This document shows, piece after piece, positions 26,935-35,876 of a stretch of DNA of 64,000 bases. A program made the position numbers and the translations under genes. The stretch covers positions 1 through 64,000 of the forward strand of contig NZ_OVCN01000013.1 in the NCBI RefSeq assembly GCF_900406815.1. The letters run 5' to 3'. Numbering within the stretch: position 1 is the first letter of the stretch; each line of letters starts with the position of its first letter. Source of the stretch: Acinetobacter haemolyticus. GTDB lineage: Bacteria; Pseudomonadota; Gammaproteobacteria; Pseudomonadales; Moraxellaceae. The notes below the pieces were generated by a model. That model ran no database searches and was not told the DNA's origin. It saw only the letters and a program-made list of their open reading frames with translations.

Positions 26935-28278
26935 CTAGGTTTTAGATTTTTGCAGATAAATTTCCATTTCTTCGGCTGGAACCATACCACCACCAGTCGC
27001 CCAAACAATATGATTGGCATTATTGAGTTGTTGTTCAGTCAGATGGTGCATAGTCGCATATTCTTGGTGCTGACTGATTAAGATTGGACCTAGCATTCCA
27101 GCCAACGCAGATGGTTCCAGTTTTAAATCTTCTGATTGATTGAGTAGTCCCAATAATCTATACATGCTTTGATCACCAAGTGTATAGAAAGCATCGAGTA
27201 GTCTTTCCATAGCACGACCTACAAATCCAGAGGCACGTCCTACGGCTAAGCCGTCTGCTGCGGTGATATTATCAATCCCAATATCTTGTACTGAAATTTG
27301 ATCATGTAACCCTGTAGCAACACCCAGCAACATGCATGGTGAATGAGTCGGTTCAGCAAAGATACAATGTACGTGATCGCCTAAAGCCATTTTTAGACCA
27401 AATGCGACACCACCAGGACCACCACCAACACCACACGGTAGATAAACAAATAAGGGGTGGTCTTGATCGACCATAATATTTTGGGATTCTAATTGCGCTT
27501 TTAAGCGTTCACCTGCAACGGCATATCCTAAAAATAAAGTTTTTGAATTTTCATCATCAATAAAAAAACAATTTGGATTTTTTAATGCGGCTTTTCGACC
27601 TTGTTCAACTGCAACACCATAATCTTGTGCGTATTCAATTACGGTAACACCCTGTGATCGTAATTTATCTTTTTTCCATTGGCGTGCATCTGCTGACATA
27701 TGCACAGTGACATCGAAGCCAAGTTTTGCACTCATGATACCGATCGAAAGTCCTAAATTTCCAGTTGAGCCAACGGCTATACTGTGTTGACCAAAAAATG
27801 CTCTAAATTCTGGGCTGTCTAATTTCGAATAATCATCTTCAACTGTTAATAAACCTGCTTCAATGGCAAGTTTCTCTGCATGATAAAGTACTTCATAGAT
27901 GCCGCCACGCGCTTTAATCGATCCTGATATGGGCAAATGACTATCTTTTTTTAACCATAATTTTCCAGTGATATCTTGTTTGAACTGAGCTTCAAGCGTT
28001 TGTTGCATCTTTGGAATAGCAACAAGCTCGGATTCAATAATCCCTTTGCTTATCTCGGTTTCAGGAAATACAGTCATTAGATAGGGAGCAAAGCGTGCTA
28101 AACGATCACGTGCATCATCAATGTCTTGTTGAGTAAGTCCTACAAAAGGCAAACCTTGTGCTAAGGAGGTTGATTGAGGATTCAACCAAATTGTTTCTTT
28201 AAGTTGGATGAGATCACCAACAATTGGATGTTGTGCTACAAGGGTTTCAATTTGTTTTGAGTTCATTGGGTTGTTCAT
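26935..28278 (-). CDS. dsdA: D-serine ammonia-lyase (D-serine dehydratase)
   Basis: PLP enzyme converting D-serine to pyruvate and ammonium. The 447-residue protein shows the PLP-lysine motif [34 protein letters not shown], and the phosphate-binding glycine loop [15 protein letters not shown], all typical of DsdA. The length is normal. It is monocistronic, convergent with mobA, with no dsdC or dsdX next to it. By releasing ammonium it fits loosely with the nitrogen theme of the region, but no sigma-54 site was found in front of it. Confidence 0.95.
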   Translation of the reverse strand: MNNPMNSKQIETLVAQHPIVGDLIQLKETIWLNPQSTSLAQGLPFVGLTQQDIDDARDRLARFAPYLMTVFPETEISKGIIESELVAIPKMQQTLEAQFKQDITGKLWLKKDSHLPISGSIKARGGIYEVLYHAEKLAIEAGLLTVEDDYSKLDSPEFRAFFGQHSIAVGSTGNLGLSIGIMSAKLGFDVTVHMSADARQWKKDKLRSQGVTVIEYAQDYGVAVEQGRKAALKNPNCFFIDDENSKTLFLGYAVAGERLKAQLESQNIMVDQDHPLFVYLPCGVGGGPGGVAFGLKMALGDHVHCIFAEPTHSPCMLLGVATGLHDQISVQDIGIDNITAADGLAVGRASGFVGRAMERLLDAFYTLGDQSMYRLLGLLNQSEDLKLEPSALAGMLGPILISQHQEYATMHHLTEQQLNNANHIVWATGGGMVPAEEMEIYLQKSKT

Positions 28279-28675
28279 AGGATGTTCTAATATTGAGAGG
28301 AATAATTAAAGAAATTTCATTCTTTTTAGATATTCATGTATTACAGCGATTAGATCAATAAAAATTATAGTTTTATGTCAACACGCCTTACGAGTTGATA
28401 ACATCACATCACACCTTGACCAAATCTTAATTTTATTTCGGATTAATGCACTTGATCTTTAGTTAAATAAGTTCTATTTTGGAACTTGACTGATTTTAAG
28501 CCGCAATCCAAACGATTTGTTAAGAGAGTACATTATGTTTGGATAAGTAAAAAATCAGAAAAATAATGGAGATAAGGATTTGGAATGCATTGAAACTTGC
28601 GTGCTTCTAAAAATCAAAATGTATGGTTAACAAAGACCTTTAGGGAATGAGACTGCAAATAATAGGGAGAATAAA
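28279..28675. other. Intergenic region between dsdA and the molybdopterin oxidoreductase
   Basis: No gene is supported. It holds the divergent promoters of dsdA (minus) and of the molybdopterin oxidoreductase (plus). I found no sigma-54 site, NtrC box, riboswitch or terminator that I could defend. Confidence 0.5.
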
Positions 28676-30961
28676 ATGCCAATGTCGACTACTGTAGCAA
28701 GACAGGATGTGACTGCTTGTATTCTATGTTCACGCAATTGTGGGTTAAGCGTTGAAATTGAAGATAATCAGTTCAAGAAAATTAAAGGTGATGCACATCA
28801 TCCGTTTTCACAAGGGTATATTTGTCAGAAAGCAGCACGCTTACAACATTATCAAAAACATGCTGATCGTTTAACCAATCCGCTGAAAAGACAAGCAGAT
28901 GGATCCTTTCAAGAAATTTCTTGGGATCAAGCGATCCAAGAAATTGCAGATCAATTAGTTAAAATTCGTGATGCACATGGCGGAACTGCATTTGCATCAG
29001 TTGGTGGCGGGGGGCAAGGGAATCATCTTGGCGCTGCCTATGGTCGTCAACTACTCTATGCAATGAAAAGTTTTTATGCCTATAACTCACTTGCTCAAGA
29101 AAAAACTGGTGATTTTTGGGTGAATGGTCGTTTGTTTGGTAGCCAAGCATGTCATACCACAGAAGATGTGGAACATGCGGATTATGTTCTTTTTATCGGA
29201 ACCAATCCGTTTCAAGCACATGGTATCCCGAATGCTCGTGATACTTTAAAACATATCAAAAAAGATCCAAATCGAACAATGGTGGTGTTTGATCCCCGAG
29301 TTACTGAAACGGCTAAGCAAGCTGATATCCATGTGCAATTAAAACCAGGTACTGATTCCTATTTGATGTCAGCAATGATCGCGATCATGTTGCGTGAAAA
29401 TTTGTATGATCGAGCGTTTATTGAAAAACATACGCATGGATTTGAGCAAGTTAAACAAGCATTTTCAGCCATCCCAATTGAGCAATATATTGAGAAGGCA
29501 GATGTTTCAGTTGAGTTGATTTATCAAATTGTGCGTGATTTTGCCAAAGCCCAGCGTGGTTGTGTTCGGATTGATTTAGGGATTCAGCATACTTTAAACA
29601 CGACCTTAAACGGATATTTAGAAAAGTTACTTTATTTGCTTGCAGGGCATTTCGGGAAACAAGGTACCAATAATTTACATACCATGTTTATTCCGATTTT
29701 GACCAATACTGATGAACGTAATCCAAAATATCGCCGTACAGTCCATCATAAGATGTTTCCTATCTCGGGTTTCTTCCCGCCGAATATTTTACCTGACGAA
29801 ATTTTAAAAGCAGGTGAGAAACGTGTTCGTGCAGTCTTTGTAGATAGTTGCAATCCCTTGCTCACCTATGCAGATACCACTGCGTATGAACAAGCATTTC
29901 AGTCGCTAGAACTCCTGGTTGTCGTTGATGTTGCGATGACCGAAACTGCACGATTGGCACACTATGTTTTACCCGCACATAGTCAATTCGAAAAGTGGGA
30001 ATTTACAGGCTTTAATTTGGAATTCCCCAAAAATGGTTTCCATTTACGTCATCCACTTTTTAAAGCCCAAGGTAATACGCTGCCTGAAGCGGAAATTTAT
30101 ACTCGGTTACTTGAAGCAATGGGTGTGATTCCCAAACATTTTTCTTTACTTAACAAAATCGCGCAAAAAGATTCTGCGAAGACAGCTTATTTAGGTTATT
30201 TTGCTGCACTTGGTGCCAGTTTTGCGAGAAATAAAAAATTAGTTCCATTTGCCGCATCTATTGTTTATCGGACGCTAGGACAGACATTGCCCAATGAAGC
30301 GGCCTCAACAGCTTTATTATTACCATTGTGTATGCAATATACGGCTCAGCATTACCAAGCTGTTAAAAGAGCAGGATACGAAGGTAATCGTTTAAATGTT
30401 GGGGTGAAAATGTTTCAGCATATCTTGGCCCAACGTTCAGGCGTGATTTTATCGGAGCATGAGTATAAAGATGTCTGGAAACTGGTGGCTTATAAAGACC
30501 ATAAAATCCGTTTAGATATTCAAGAAATGTTTTTAGAGCTGAATAGATTAGATAAGCAAACTTTCGGAACAAGTGATCAGTTTCCATTTATCTTGTTAGC
30601 GGGTGAGCGACGTAGCTATAACGCAAACCAAATTTACCGTGATCCAGCATGGCGTAAGGTCGATGCAGAAGGACGTTTAAGAATACATCCAAGTGATGCA
30701 GCAGAACTTGGTGTCGTGGAAGGGAACAGCTTATACTGTATTTCTGAGCATGGTCAGATTCAGGTTGTGATTGAACTTGATTCAGGGATGAGAAAAGGTG
30801 TGGTTTCTTTGCCTCATGGTTATGGTCTTAGATATCAAGATGGTGAAGCCATTGGTCCAGAATTAAATCGCTTAACTTCATCGACCCATTGTGATCCTTG
30901 GTCGAAAACACCATATCATAAATATGTGCCGGTACGTTTAACGCTTGTCAGTGCCGAGTAA
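28676..30961 (+). CDS. Molybdopterin-dependent oxidoreductase, formate-dehydrogenase-like, substrate unknown
   Basis: A 761-residue member of the DMSO reductase superfamily. An N-terminal 4Fe-4S motif (CILCSRNCG, then YICQKA) is followed by the molybdopterin domains. A Cys-His pair in GSQACHTTED lies where formate dehydrogenases carry their Mo-ligand Cys or Sec, and the C-terminal dinucleotide-binding domain begins near RLRIHPSDAAELGV. No signal peptide, no extra iron-sulfur domain and no partner subunit are adjacent, so its electron acceptor is unknown. GGGAG precedes ATG 28676. It lies between nasA-mobA and the moa operon, so cofactor supply is at hand. Confidence 0.85.
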   Translation: MPMSTTVARQDVTACILCSRNCGLSVEIEDNQFKKIKGDAHHPFSQGYICQKAARLQHYQKHADRLTNPLKRQADGSFQEISWDQAIQEIADQLVKIRDAHGGTAFASVGGGGQGNHLGAAYGRQLLYAMKSFYAYNSLAQEKTGDFWVNGRLFGSQACHTTEDVEHADYVLFIGTNPFQAHGIPNARDTLKHIKKDPNRTMVVFDPRVTETAKQADIHVQLKPGTDSYLMSAMIAIMLRENLYDRAFIEKHTHGFEQVKQAFSAIPIEQYIEKADVSVELIYQIVRDFAKAQRGCVRIDLGIQHTLNTTLNGYLEKLLYLLAGHFGKQGTNNLHTMFIPILTNTDERNPKYRRTVHHKMFPISGFFPPNILPDEILKAGEKRVRAVFVDSCNPLLTYADTTAYEQAFQSLELLVVVDVAMTETARLAHYVLPAHSQFEKWEFTGFNLEFPKNGFHLRHPLFKAQGNTLPEAEIYTRLLEAMGVIPKHFSLLNKIAQKDSAKTAYLGYFAALGASFARNKKLVPFAASIVYRTLGQTLPNEAASTALLLPLCMQYTAQHYQAVKRAGYEGNRLNVGVKMFQHILAQRSGVILSEHEYKDVWKLVAYKDHKIRLDIQEMFLELNRLDKQTFGTSDQFPFILLAGERRSYNANQIYRDPAWRKVDAEGRLRIHPSDAAELGVVEGNSLYCISEHGQIQVVIELDSGMRKGVVSLPHGYGLRYQDGEAIGPELNRLTSSTHCDPWSKTPYHKYVPVRLTLVSAE

Positions 30962-30975
30962 GATCAGTGTCTAGT

Positions 30976-31021
30976 TGCACCAAAGTGTCTCATTTACTCA
31001 AATGTGCTAATAAATGGTGCA
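30976..31021. promoter_or_regulatory. NtrC-like sites upstream of the moa operon
   Basis: TGCTAATAAATGGTGCA (31005-31021) matches 13 of 17 positions of the NtrC palindrome, with a full right half. A separate full left half, TGCACCA, is at 30976-30982. Together TTGCACCA and TGGTGCAA also form an inverted repeat with 32 nt between the arms. They lie about 110-155 bp upstream of the moaA -24 element. Confidence 0.45.
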
Positions 31022-31130
31022 ATAGAGTTTACGCGCTAAGTTTTAAATCCATGAAGATGGTTTATTTATATGAGAAACATGTGAGTGGTACACTGAAATA
31101 GGCCTCAGAATAATTTGAGTTTCAAAAAAT

Positions 31131-31146
31131 TGGAATAATTATTGCT
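31131..31146 (+). promoter_or_regulatory. Sigma-54-type promoter of the moa operon
   Basis: TGGAATAATTATTGCT has GG and GC exactly 10 bp apart and differs from TGGCAYRNNNNTTGCW at a single defined position (C to A after GG). The predicted start is near 31157, giving a leader of about 80 nt before moaA. That leader contains a stem-loop (31162-31205). Confidence 0.55.
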
Positions 31147-31161
31147 TTAAGGATAGATAAA

Positions 31162-31205
31162 TTTGCAGTACTGGATCAGCCAAGCAGGTACAGCGTTTGT
31201 GCAAA
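31162..31205 (+). other. Stem-loop in the moaA leader
   Basis: TTTGCA (31162-31167) pairs with TGCAAA (31200-31205). The GTAC at 31167-31170 region can pair with a second GTAC further in. No T tract follows, so it is not a terminator. It does not show the conserved core of the molybdenum cofactor riboswitch that I can recognise, nor an ANTAR hexaloop pair. Confidence 0.35.
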
Positions 31206-31236
31206 AGTAAAAAGCAAATTCACAATATGAGTGCAT

Positions 31237-32268
31237 ATGATGAAGTATGAGTTAGCCAACATGAACTTGCCGATCTTAGAAGATCAGTATGGTCGTACTA
31301 AACGGAAATTAAGGATTTCCGTGACGGATCGTTGTAACTTCAAATGCATTTATTGTATGCCCGAGCATCCAGAGTGGATGAAAAAGCAAGATTTATTGAG
31401 TTTTGAAGCATTATTTTTATTTTGCCAGTACATGGTCAGTCAAGGAATTGAAAACATCCGTATCACGGGTGGTGAACCACTCATGCGACAGGGAGTGGTT
31501 CATTTTATTGCTGATTTACAAGCTTTACGAGCGCATGGATTAAAACGTATTTCGATCACCACCAACGCTCACTATCTCACTAAATATGCGCAACCCCTGA
31601 AAAATGCGGGATTAGATGATTTAAATATTAGTCTCGATAGCTTAGATCCAACCCAATTTAAATCACTCACTAAAAAAGAGTTAGCACCTGTTTTGGCTGG
31701 TATAGAAGCCGCTAAACAAGCTCAACTGCCATTTAAAATAAATTGTGTGCTAATGAAAGGCCAAAATGATGATCAAATTGTTCCAATGGTCAAGTGGGCT
31801 AAACAGCAAGATATTCCACTACGATTTATTGAGTTTATGCCATTAGATGGTGATCAGCATTGGTCACAACAGGCAGTGGTGAGCGAAGCAGAAATTTTGG
31901 AACAGCTTGCAGCACATTATGAAATTCAGCTGATTCCGCAACAGCATGAGCCAGCTAGACAATACCAACTGGATGGTAATTATCGCATTGGTATCATTTC
32001 TACGATTACTCATTCTTTTTGTGGAGAATGTGATCGAATTCGTTTAACTGCTCAAGGCGAACTCTACAATTGTTTATTCGCTCAGCAAGGTTTGAACATC
32101 AAACCGTATTTATTAAAGTTAATTCGAGAACAGAAAACCCAACAAACATTTGATTTTAATCAACTGGATATGCAGGTAAAACCTTATATCTGGCAAAAAG
32201 CTCAAGGCTATCATGCAATTCAACATCAACAATTGCGTAAAATCAGTATGCATATGTTAGGTGGTTAA
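31237..32268 (+). CDS. moaA: GTP 3',8-cyclase
   Basis: Radical SAM enzyme starting molybdopterin synthesis from GTP, working with MoaC. The 343-residue protein has the N-terminal cluster motif CNFKCIYC (C-x3-C-x2-C), ITGGEPLMR, and the C-terminal cluster region FCGECDRIRLTAQGELYNCLF, which carries the second 4Fe-4S ligands. It ends with the GG dipeptide needed for activity in MoaA (HMLGG). The start is uncertain: GTG 31231, ATG 31237 and ATG 31240 are all in frame without a strong ribosome site. It is the first gene of moaA-moaD-moaE-moaCB-moeA. Confidence 0.96.
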   Translation: MMKYELANMNLPILEDQYGRTKRKLRISVTDRCNFKCIYCMPEHPEWMKKQDLLSFEALFLFCQYMVSQGIENIRITGGEPLMRQGVVHFIADLQALRAHGLKRISITTNAHYLTKYAQPLKNAGLDDLNISLDSLDPTQFKSLTKKELAPVLAGIEAAKQAQLPFKINCVLMKGQNDDQIVPMVKWAKQQDIPLRFIEFMPLDGDQHWSQQAVVSEAEILEQLAAHYEIQLIPQQHEPARQYQLDGNYRIGIISTITHSFCGECDRIRLTAQGELYNCLFAQQGLNIKPYLLKLIREQKTQQTFDFNQLDMQVKPYIWQKAQGYHAIQHQQLRKISMHMLGG

Positions 32269-32293
32269 TTTAATAAAATGGTGTGGAGAAGAA

Positions 32294-32545
32294 ATGCAAA
32301 CCATTGAAGTGAAAATTGAAGCTTTTGGAGCAATAGAAAGACTTTTGCCGAAAGCACTTAGTTTTGAGTTTGCTCATCACCAATCGGTCAAAGATGTTCT
32401 ACAACAGATCGTGACCCTATATCCAGAATCGAGTAATGCAATGGAAAAATGTGCATGTGCAATTGGTGAGGATATTGTGACTCGCCAAATGACCTTAAAT
32501 TCATCATGTACTCTGGTGCTATTATCACCAGTCGCGGGAGGATAA
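32294..32545 (+). CDS. moaD: Molybdopterin synthase sulfur carrier subunit
   Basis: Ubiquitin-like sulfur carrier of 83 residues. Its C-terminus is the diagnostic Gly-Gly (LSPVAGG), which is thiocarboxylated and delivers sulfur to precursor Z in the MoaD-MoaE complex. ATG 32294 is preceded by GGAGAAG; an upstream GTG at 32261 overlaps moaA and lacks a ribosome site. It lies 25 bp after moaA and 1 bp before moaE. Confidence 0.94.
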   Translation: MQTIEVKIEAFGAIERLLPKALSFEFAHHQSVKDVLQQIVTLYPESSNAMEKCACAIGEDIVTRQMTLNSSCTLVLLSPVAGG

Positions 32546-32546
32546 C

Positions 32547-33059
32547 ATGCGTGAGTTTGCTAGAGTCCAAGATCAGGTTTTAAACTTAGACAGTTTTGAT
32601 CCAATCCAGGATTTTCCAGAATGTGGTGCCATCGATATTTTCATTGGTACAGTACGTAACCACCATGAAGGTAAAGCGGTAAAAGCACTTAAATACACGT
32701 CTTATACGCCCGTCGCTGAAAAAATGATTCGTGAAATCGAACAGGAAATCAAAGATAAATATCAGGTTTCTTATGTGCGCGTGATGCATCGTATCGGCTA
32801 TTTAGATGTGAGTGATACTGCAATTATTGCGATTGCTTATGCTGCTCATCGCCGTGAAGCATTTCAGGCGTGTGAGGAAGCGGTGGAGCGGGTCAAGCAT
32901 GAAGTGCCGATCTGGAAAGAAGAGTTTTTTATGGATGGAACGAGCCAATATGTTGAAGGGTGTTGTATTCGCAAAGACAGCCCTGATACGACTGCCCCAG
33001 AAAAACATAGACATGAACATGACCATCAACATTGCGCACATGAGCATACACACGATTAA
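32547..33059 (+). CDS. moaE: Molybdopterin synthase catalytic subunit with His-rich tail
   Basis: MoaE inserts two sulfurs into cyclic pyranopterin monophosphate. The 170-residue protein has the family blocks GAIDIFIGTVRNHHEGKAV, LKYTSYTPVAEKMI, and VPIWKEEFFMDG with the catalytic lysine. The last 18 residues hold eight histidines plus a cysteine (tail KHRHEHDHQHCAHEHTHD), an extension beyond the usual end of MoaE. The tail may bind metal ions; that role is inference. One base separates it from moaD. Confidence 0.95.
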   Translation: MREFARVQDQVLNLDSFDPIQDFPECGAIDIFIGTVRNHHEGKAVKALKYTSYTPVAEKMIREIEQEIKDKYQVSYVRVMHRIGYLDVSDTAIIAIAYAAHRREAFQACEEAVERVKHEVPIWKEEFFMDGTSQYVEGCCIRKDSPDTTAPEKHRHEHDHQHCAHEHTHD

Positions 33060-33076
33060 GGTTTTAGGAAGTTAAG

Positions 33077-34000
33077 ATGAAAAATGTTGGGATGAAACCT
33101 GAAAGTTATCGTGTTGCAGAGGCACAAGCGATTTTACATGCACCACCACATTGTATTCAGTTACTTCGAGATGGAAACACAGAAAAAGGTGATGCTTTAA
33201 AAACTGCGCGAATTGCAGGTATTTTGGCAGCAAAACGTACGGATGAGCTGATTCCATTATGTCATCCATTACCGATCTATCGTGCGGATGTGGAATATGA
33301 TCTAAACGATGATTATGTAGTGATTTTAACGACGGTTGAAACAATTGGACCAACTGGTGTTGAAATGGAAGCTTTAACTGCTGCAAGTTTAGCAGGCTTA
33401 ACGATTTACGATATGTTAAAGCCACATTGTGAACCAGATGAGCTGTGTTTAGACCAATGTAAATTACTCAAGAAAAAAGGTGGTAAGTCTCATTTTAAAC
33501 GAACATTGCGTCAGCCCGTTTCTGCTGCTGTAATTGTTCTTTCAGATACTGTGGCCGCTGGTCGTAAGCCCGATACTGCTGGAAAATCCGTTGTTGATAT
33601 ATTAACTGAGGCAGGTTTTGATCCGATTCATTATCAGATCTTGCCTGATGAATCTGATCAGCTAAAAGATTTAGTGTTAGAACTGACCAAGTCTTATGCC
33701 TGTATCATGACTGTGGGTGGAACGGGTATTGGTAAACGCGACATTACGGTGGATACGCTTGAGCCGCTATTGGAACGTAAGTTAGATGGATTGATGGAAG
33801 CTTCTCGAGCATTTGGACAAAAACGTACACCTTATGCAGCAATGTCTCGAGGTGTGGCAGGTTTTATTGATCGTTCATTGGTTGTGACTTTGCCAGGTAG
33901 TCGTGGCGGCGCAAGTGAATCAATGGCTGCGATATTACCAGCTTTGGTGCATATCTTTGATGTATGCCGTGACTTGCCTCATCCGGGAGGCTATGAGTAA
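33077..34000 (+). CDS. moaCB: Bifunctional MoaC-MoaB fusion
   Basis: A 307-residue fusion of two cofactor-synthesis enzymes. Residues 1-150 are MoaC, the cyclic pyranopterin monophosphate synthase, with AAKRTDELIPLCHPLPI and VEMEALTAASLAGLTIYDM. Residues about 158-307 are MoaB/MogA-like, with VIVLSDTVAAGRKPDTAG, IMTVGGTGIGKRDIT and LPGSRGGASESM, the adenylyltransferase fold. Both halves look intact, and the fusion recurs in several bacteria. The stop shares one base with the moeA start (TAATG). It lies 17 bp after moaE. Confidence 0.95.
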   Translation: MKNVGMKPESYRVAEAQAILHAPPHCIQLLRDGNTEKGDALKTARIAGILAAKRTDELIPLCHPLPIYRADVEYDLNDDYVVILTTVETIGPTGVEMEALTAASLAGLTIYDMLKPHCEPDELCLDQCKLLKKKGGKSHFKRTLRQPVSAAVIVLSDTVAAGRKPDTAGKSVVDILTEAGFDPIHYQILPDESDQLKDLVLELTKSYACIMTVGGTGIGKRDITVDTLEPLLERKLDGLMEASRAFGQKRTPYAAMSRGVAGFIDRSLVVTLPGSRGGASESMAAILPALVHIFDVCRDLPHPGGYE

Positions 34001-35235
34001 TGTCTGGATGCGGTGCTGAAAAAGGTTTAATCAGTATTGATGAAGCATTGGCTTTGATTCAAACCCAACCTAAAGCTTTAGCATTGGAGACACTGGCTTT
34101 AGAAGATTGCTTAAATCGTTATCTAGCAAAGGCTGTGTATTCTGAGGTTAATTTACCAAGCTTCTCTCAAAGTGCAGTTGATGGTTATGCAATCAATTGT
34201 GCTTTGGATGATCTTCAAAATGCCAGTTTCAGGCTGAATGGTGAAATCAAAGCGGGTGCCGTTCCGAAGTTCCCTTTGCAACAAAATCACGCGATTCGGA
34301 TTTTTACAGGTGGGAAAATACCTGAGGGAACGACCCACGTCGCTCGACAAGAAATCGTGATCCTTGAAAGCGCTGATCAAATCCGCTTAAGTGAGCATAT
34401 CAAACCCCATGTGGACATTCGCTTTACAGGTGAGGAAGTCCAACAAGGGCAAAAATTGGCAGACGTTGGGCAAAAAATTAATATTGGCACACTTGCAGCT
34501 TTCAGTATGGCGGGAGTACAACATCTGGATGTTTTCTGTCAGCCTAAGGTTGCCGTGGTGATCACTGGCGATGAGGTGGCGAAAACCCCTGAGGATTTAC
34601 AAAGCGGAAAAATTTTTGATGCCAATGGTCCACTTCTAAAGGCTTGGTTCAAAGATTATGGGCAGGATGTCGAAATCATACATATTGCGGATACTGCAGA
34701 GCAAGTAAGCGCGTGTTTTGAGCAACTCAAACAAAAATATGATGTAATCATTACGACAGGGGGCGTTTCTGTCGGGGATTATGATTTTGTTCGTCCTTGT
34801 GCTTTTGAGACAGGATTTCAGCAGGTTTTTTGGAAAGTGAAGCAAAAACCAGGTAAACCACTTTTCTTTGCTGAATATGTACAACCTCATGGTCTTCATC
34901 ATTGTTACTTATTAGGATTGCCCGGAAATCCTGCGGCAGTTTATGTTGCTATGCAGATTTATGGAAAAGCGTTGCTTGATGCCCTGCAAAGCCAAACGCA
35001 GACATTAGCATGGTTTAGTGCCACATTAACGCATGCATTAAAATCTGATGCGCGAGAGCGGTTCTTGAGAATGCATGCTTATTTTGAAAATGGGCAACTT
35101 AAATTACAGAGTTTGACAAAACAACAATCCCATATGCTCAGTAACTTGATGCAAGCGAATTGTCTGATACGTGTTCCATCTAATATTTCACTAGAAGCAG
35201 GGCAACAGTTATCAGGTTTATTTATTCAAAATTAA
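34000..35235 (+). CDS. moeA: Molybdopterin molybdenumtransferase
   Basis: MoeA inserts molybdate into adenylated molybdopterin. The 411-residue protein shows PSFSQSAVDGYAI (the family reads D-G-Y-A near the active site), RIFTGGKIPEGTTHVARQE, the nucleotide-binding block IITTGGVSVGDYDFVR, and LGLPGNPAAVYV. The length is typical. It overlaps the moaCB stop by one base and closes the moa operon. A short AT palindrome follows the stop, but no convincing terminator. Confidence 0.95.
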   Translation: MSGCGAEKGLISIDEALALIQTQPKALALETLALEDCLNRYLAKAVYSEVNLPSFSQSAVDGYAINCALDDLQNASFRLNGEIKAGAVPKFPLQQNHAIRIFTGGKIPEGTTHVARQEIVILESADQIRLSEHIKPHVDIRFTGEEVQQGQKLADVGQKINIGTLAAFSMAGVQHLDVFCQPKVAVVITGDEVAKTPEDLQSGKIFDANGPLLKAWFKDYGQDVEIIHIADTAEQVSACFEQLKQKYDVIITTGGVSVGDYDFVRPCAFETGFQQVFWKVKQKPGKPLFFAEYVQPHGLHHCYLLGLPGNPAAVYVAMQIYGKALLDALQSQTQTLAWFSATLTHALKSDARERFLRMHAYFENGQLKLQSLTKQQSHMLSNLMQANCLIRVPSNISLEAGQQLSGLFIQN

Positions 35236-35392
35236 ATTTTTGAAAAATTTAAATTATCCTGAGATTTGCCAAGTTCCGATATTGCACTGATGTGAAAGGT
35301 GATTTAGTGTATATTCTATATCTTGCTTATTTTGTAAGCATAACGGTTCTAGGTATCGCTGCGATATCTGTTGAAAAGATTGGGTGATAATA

Positions 35393-35875
35393 ATGAAATG
35401 GGAAGAAATTGGTGATCAGCCCTGTTCTGTTGCCAGAACACTTTCGATTCTTGGAGATCGTTGGACAATGCTCATTTTGCGTAATGCTTTTATGGGTATT
35501 CGCCGTTTTGATGATTTTCAACGTAGTTTGGGCTTAACTCGACATGTACTTTCTGAGCGACTGAAACGCTTGGTTGAGCATGATGTTCTCGTTAAGGTTC
35601 CATATATAGATCGACAGGAACGTTTCGAGTATAAACTTACAGAGAAGGGTTTGGATCTATATCCTATTATTCTTTCTATGACCCAATGGGCAGATAAGTG
35701 GATGGATATGGGTTTAGGTAAACCCATTGAATTTACTCACAAAACCTGTGGAAATAAAATGATCCCTAAAATGGTTTGTTCAGAGTGTAATGAGCCGATC
35801 AGTGCAAAAGAGGTACGTGCTTCAGCAGGTCCTGGCTATTTTGCTTATATTGAACAAAAACAAAAAAGGGCATGA
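35393..35875 (+). CDS. HxlR-family transcriptional regulator
   Basis: A 160-residue winged-helix regulator. The family pattern CSVARTLSILGDRWTMLILRNA opens the protein, followed by the recognition region GLTRHVLSERLKRLVEHDVL and the wing with RFEYKLTEKG. A C-terminal tail carries four cysteines in zinc-ribbon-like spacing (HKTCGNK, VCSECNEP), which is beyond the core HTH. ATG 35393 is preceded by GGGTG; GTG 35384 is the alternative. It is monocistronic and convergent with the MocR gene. The target genes are unknown. Confidence 0.88.
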   Translation: MKWEEIGDQPCSVARTLSILGDRWTMLILRNAFMGIRRFDDFQRSLGLTRHVLSERLKRLVEHDVLVKVPYIDRQERFEYKLTEKGLDLYPIILSMTQWADKWMDMGLGKPIEFTHKTCGNKMIPKMVCSECNEPISAKEVRASAGPGYFAYIEQKQKRA

Positions 35876-35876
35876 T

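Noticed and set aside
28560..28640. A sigma-54 promoter for the orphan molybdopterin oxidoreductase
   Set aside because: Pairs spaced by 10 bp can be found (for example GC...GC near a TTGC), but they lack the -24 GG and most consensus bases.
31162..31205. A second ANTAR leader in front of moaA
   Set aside because: No pair of hexaloops with A at position 1 and G at position 4 on sound stems could be found.
30962..31236. Molybdenum cofactor riboswitch in front of moaA
   Set aside because: The leader has a stem-loop, but I do not recognise the conserved core of that riboswitch, and the predicted sigma-54 start leaves only about 80 nt of leader.
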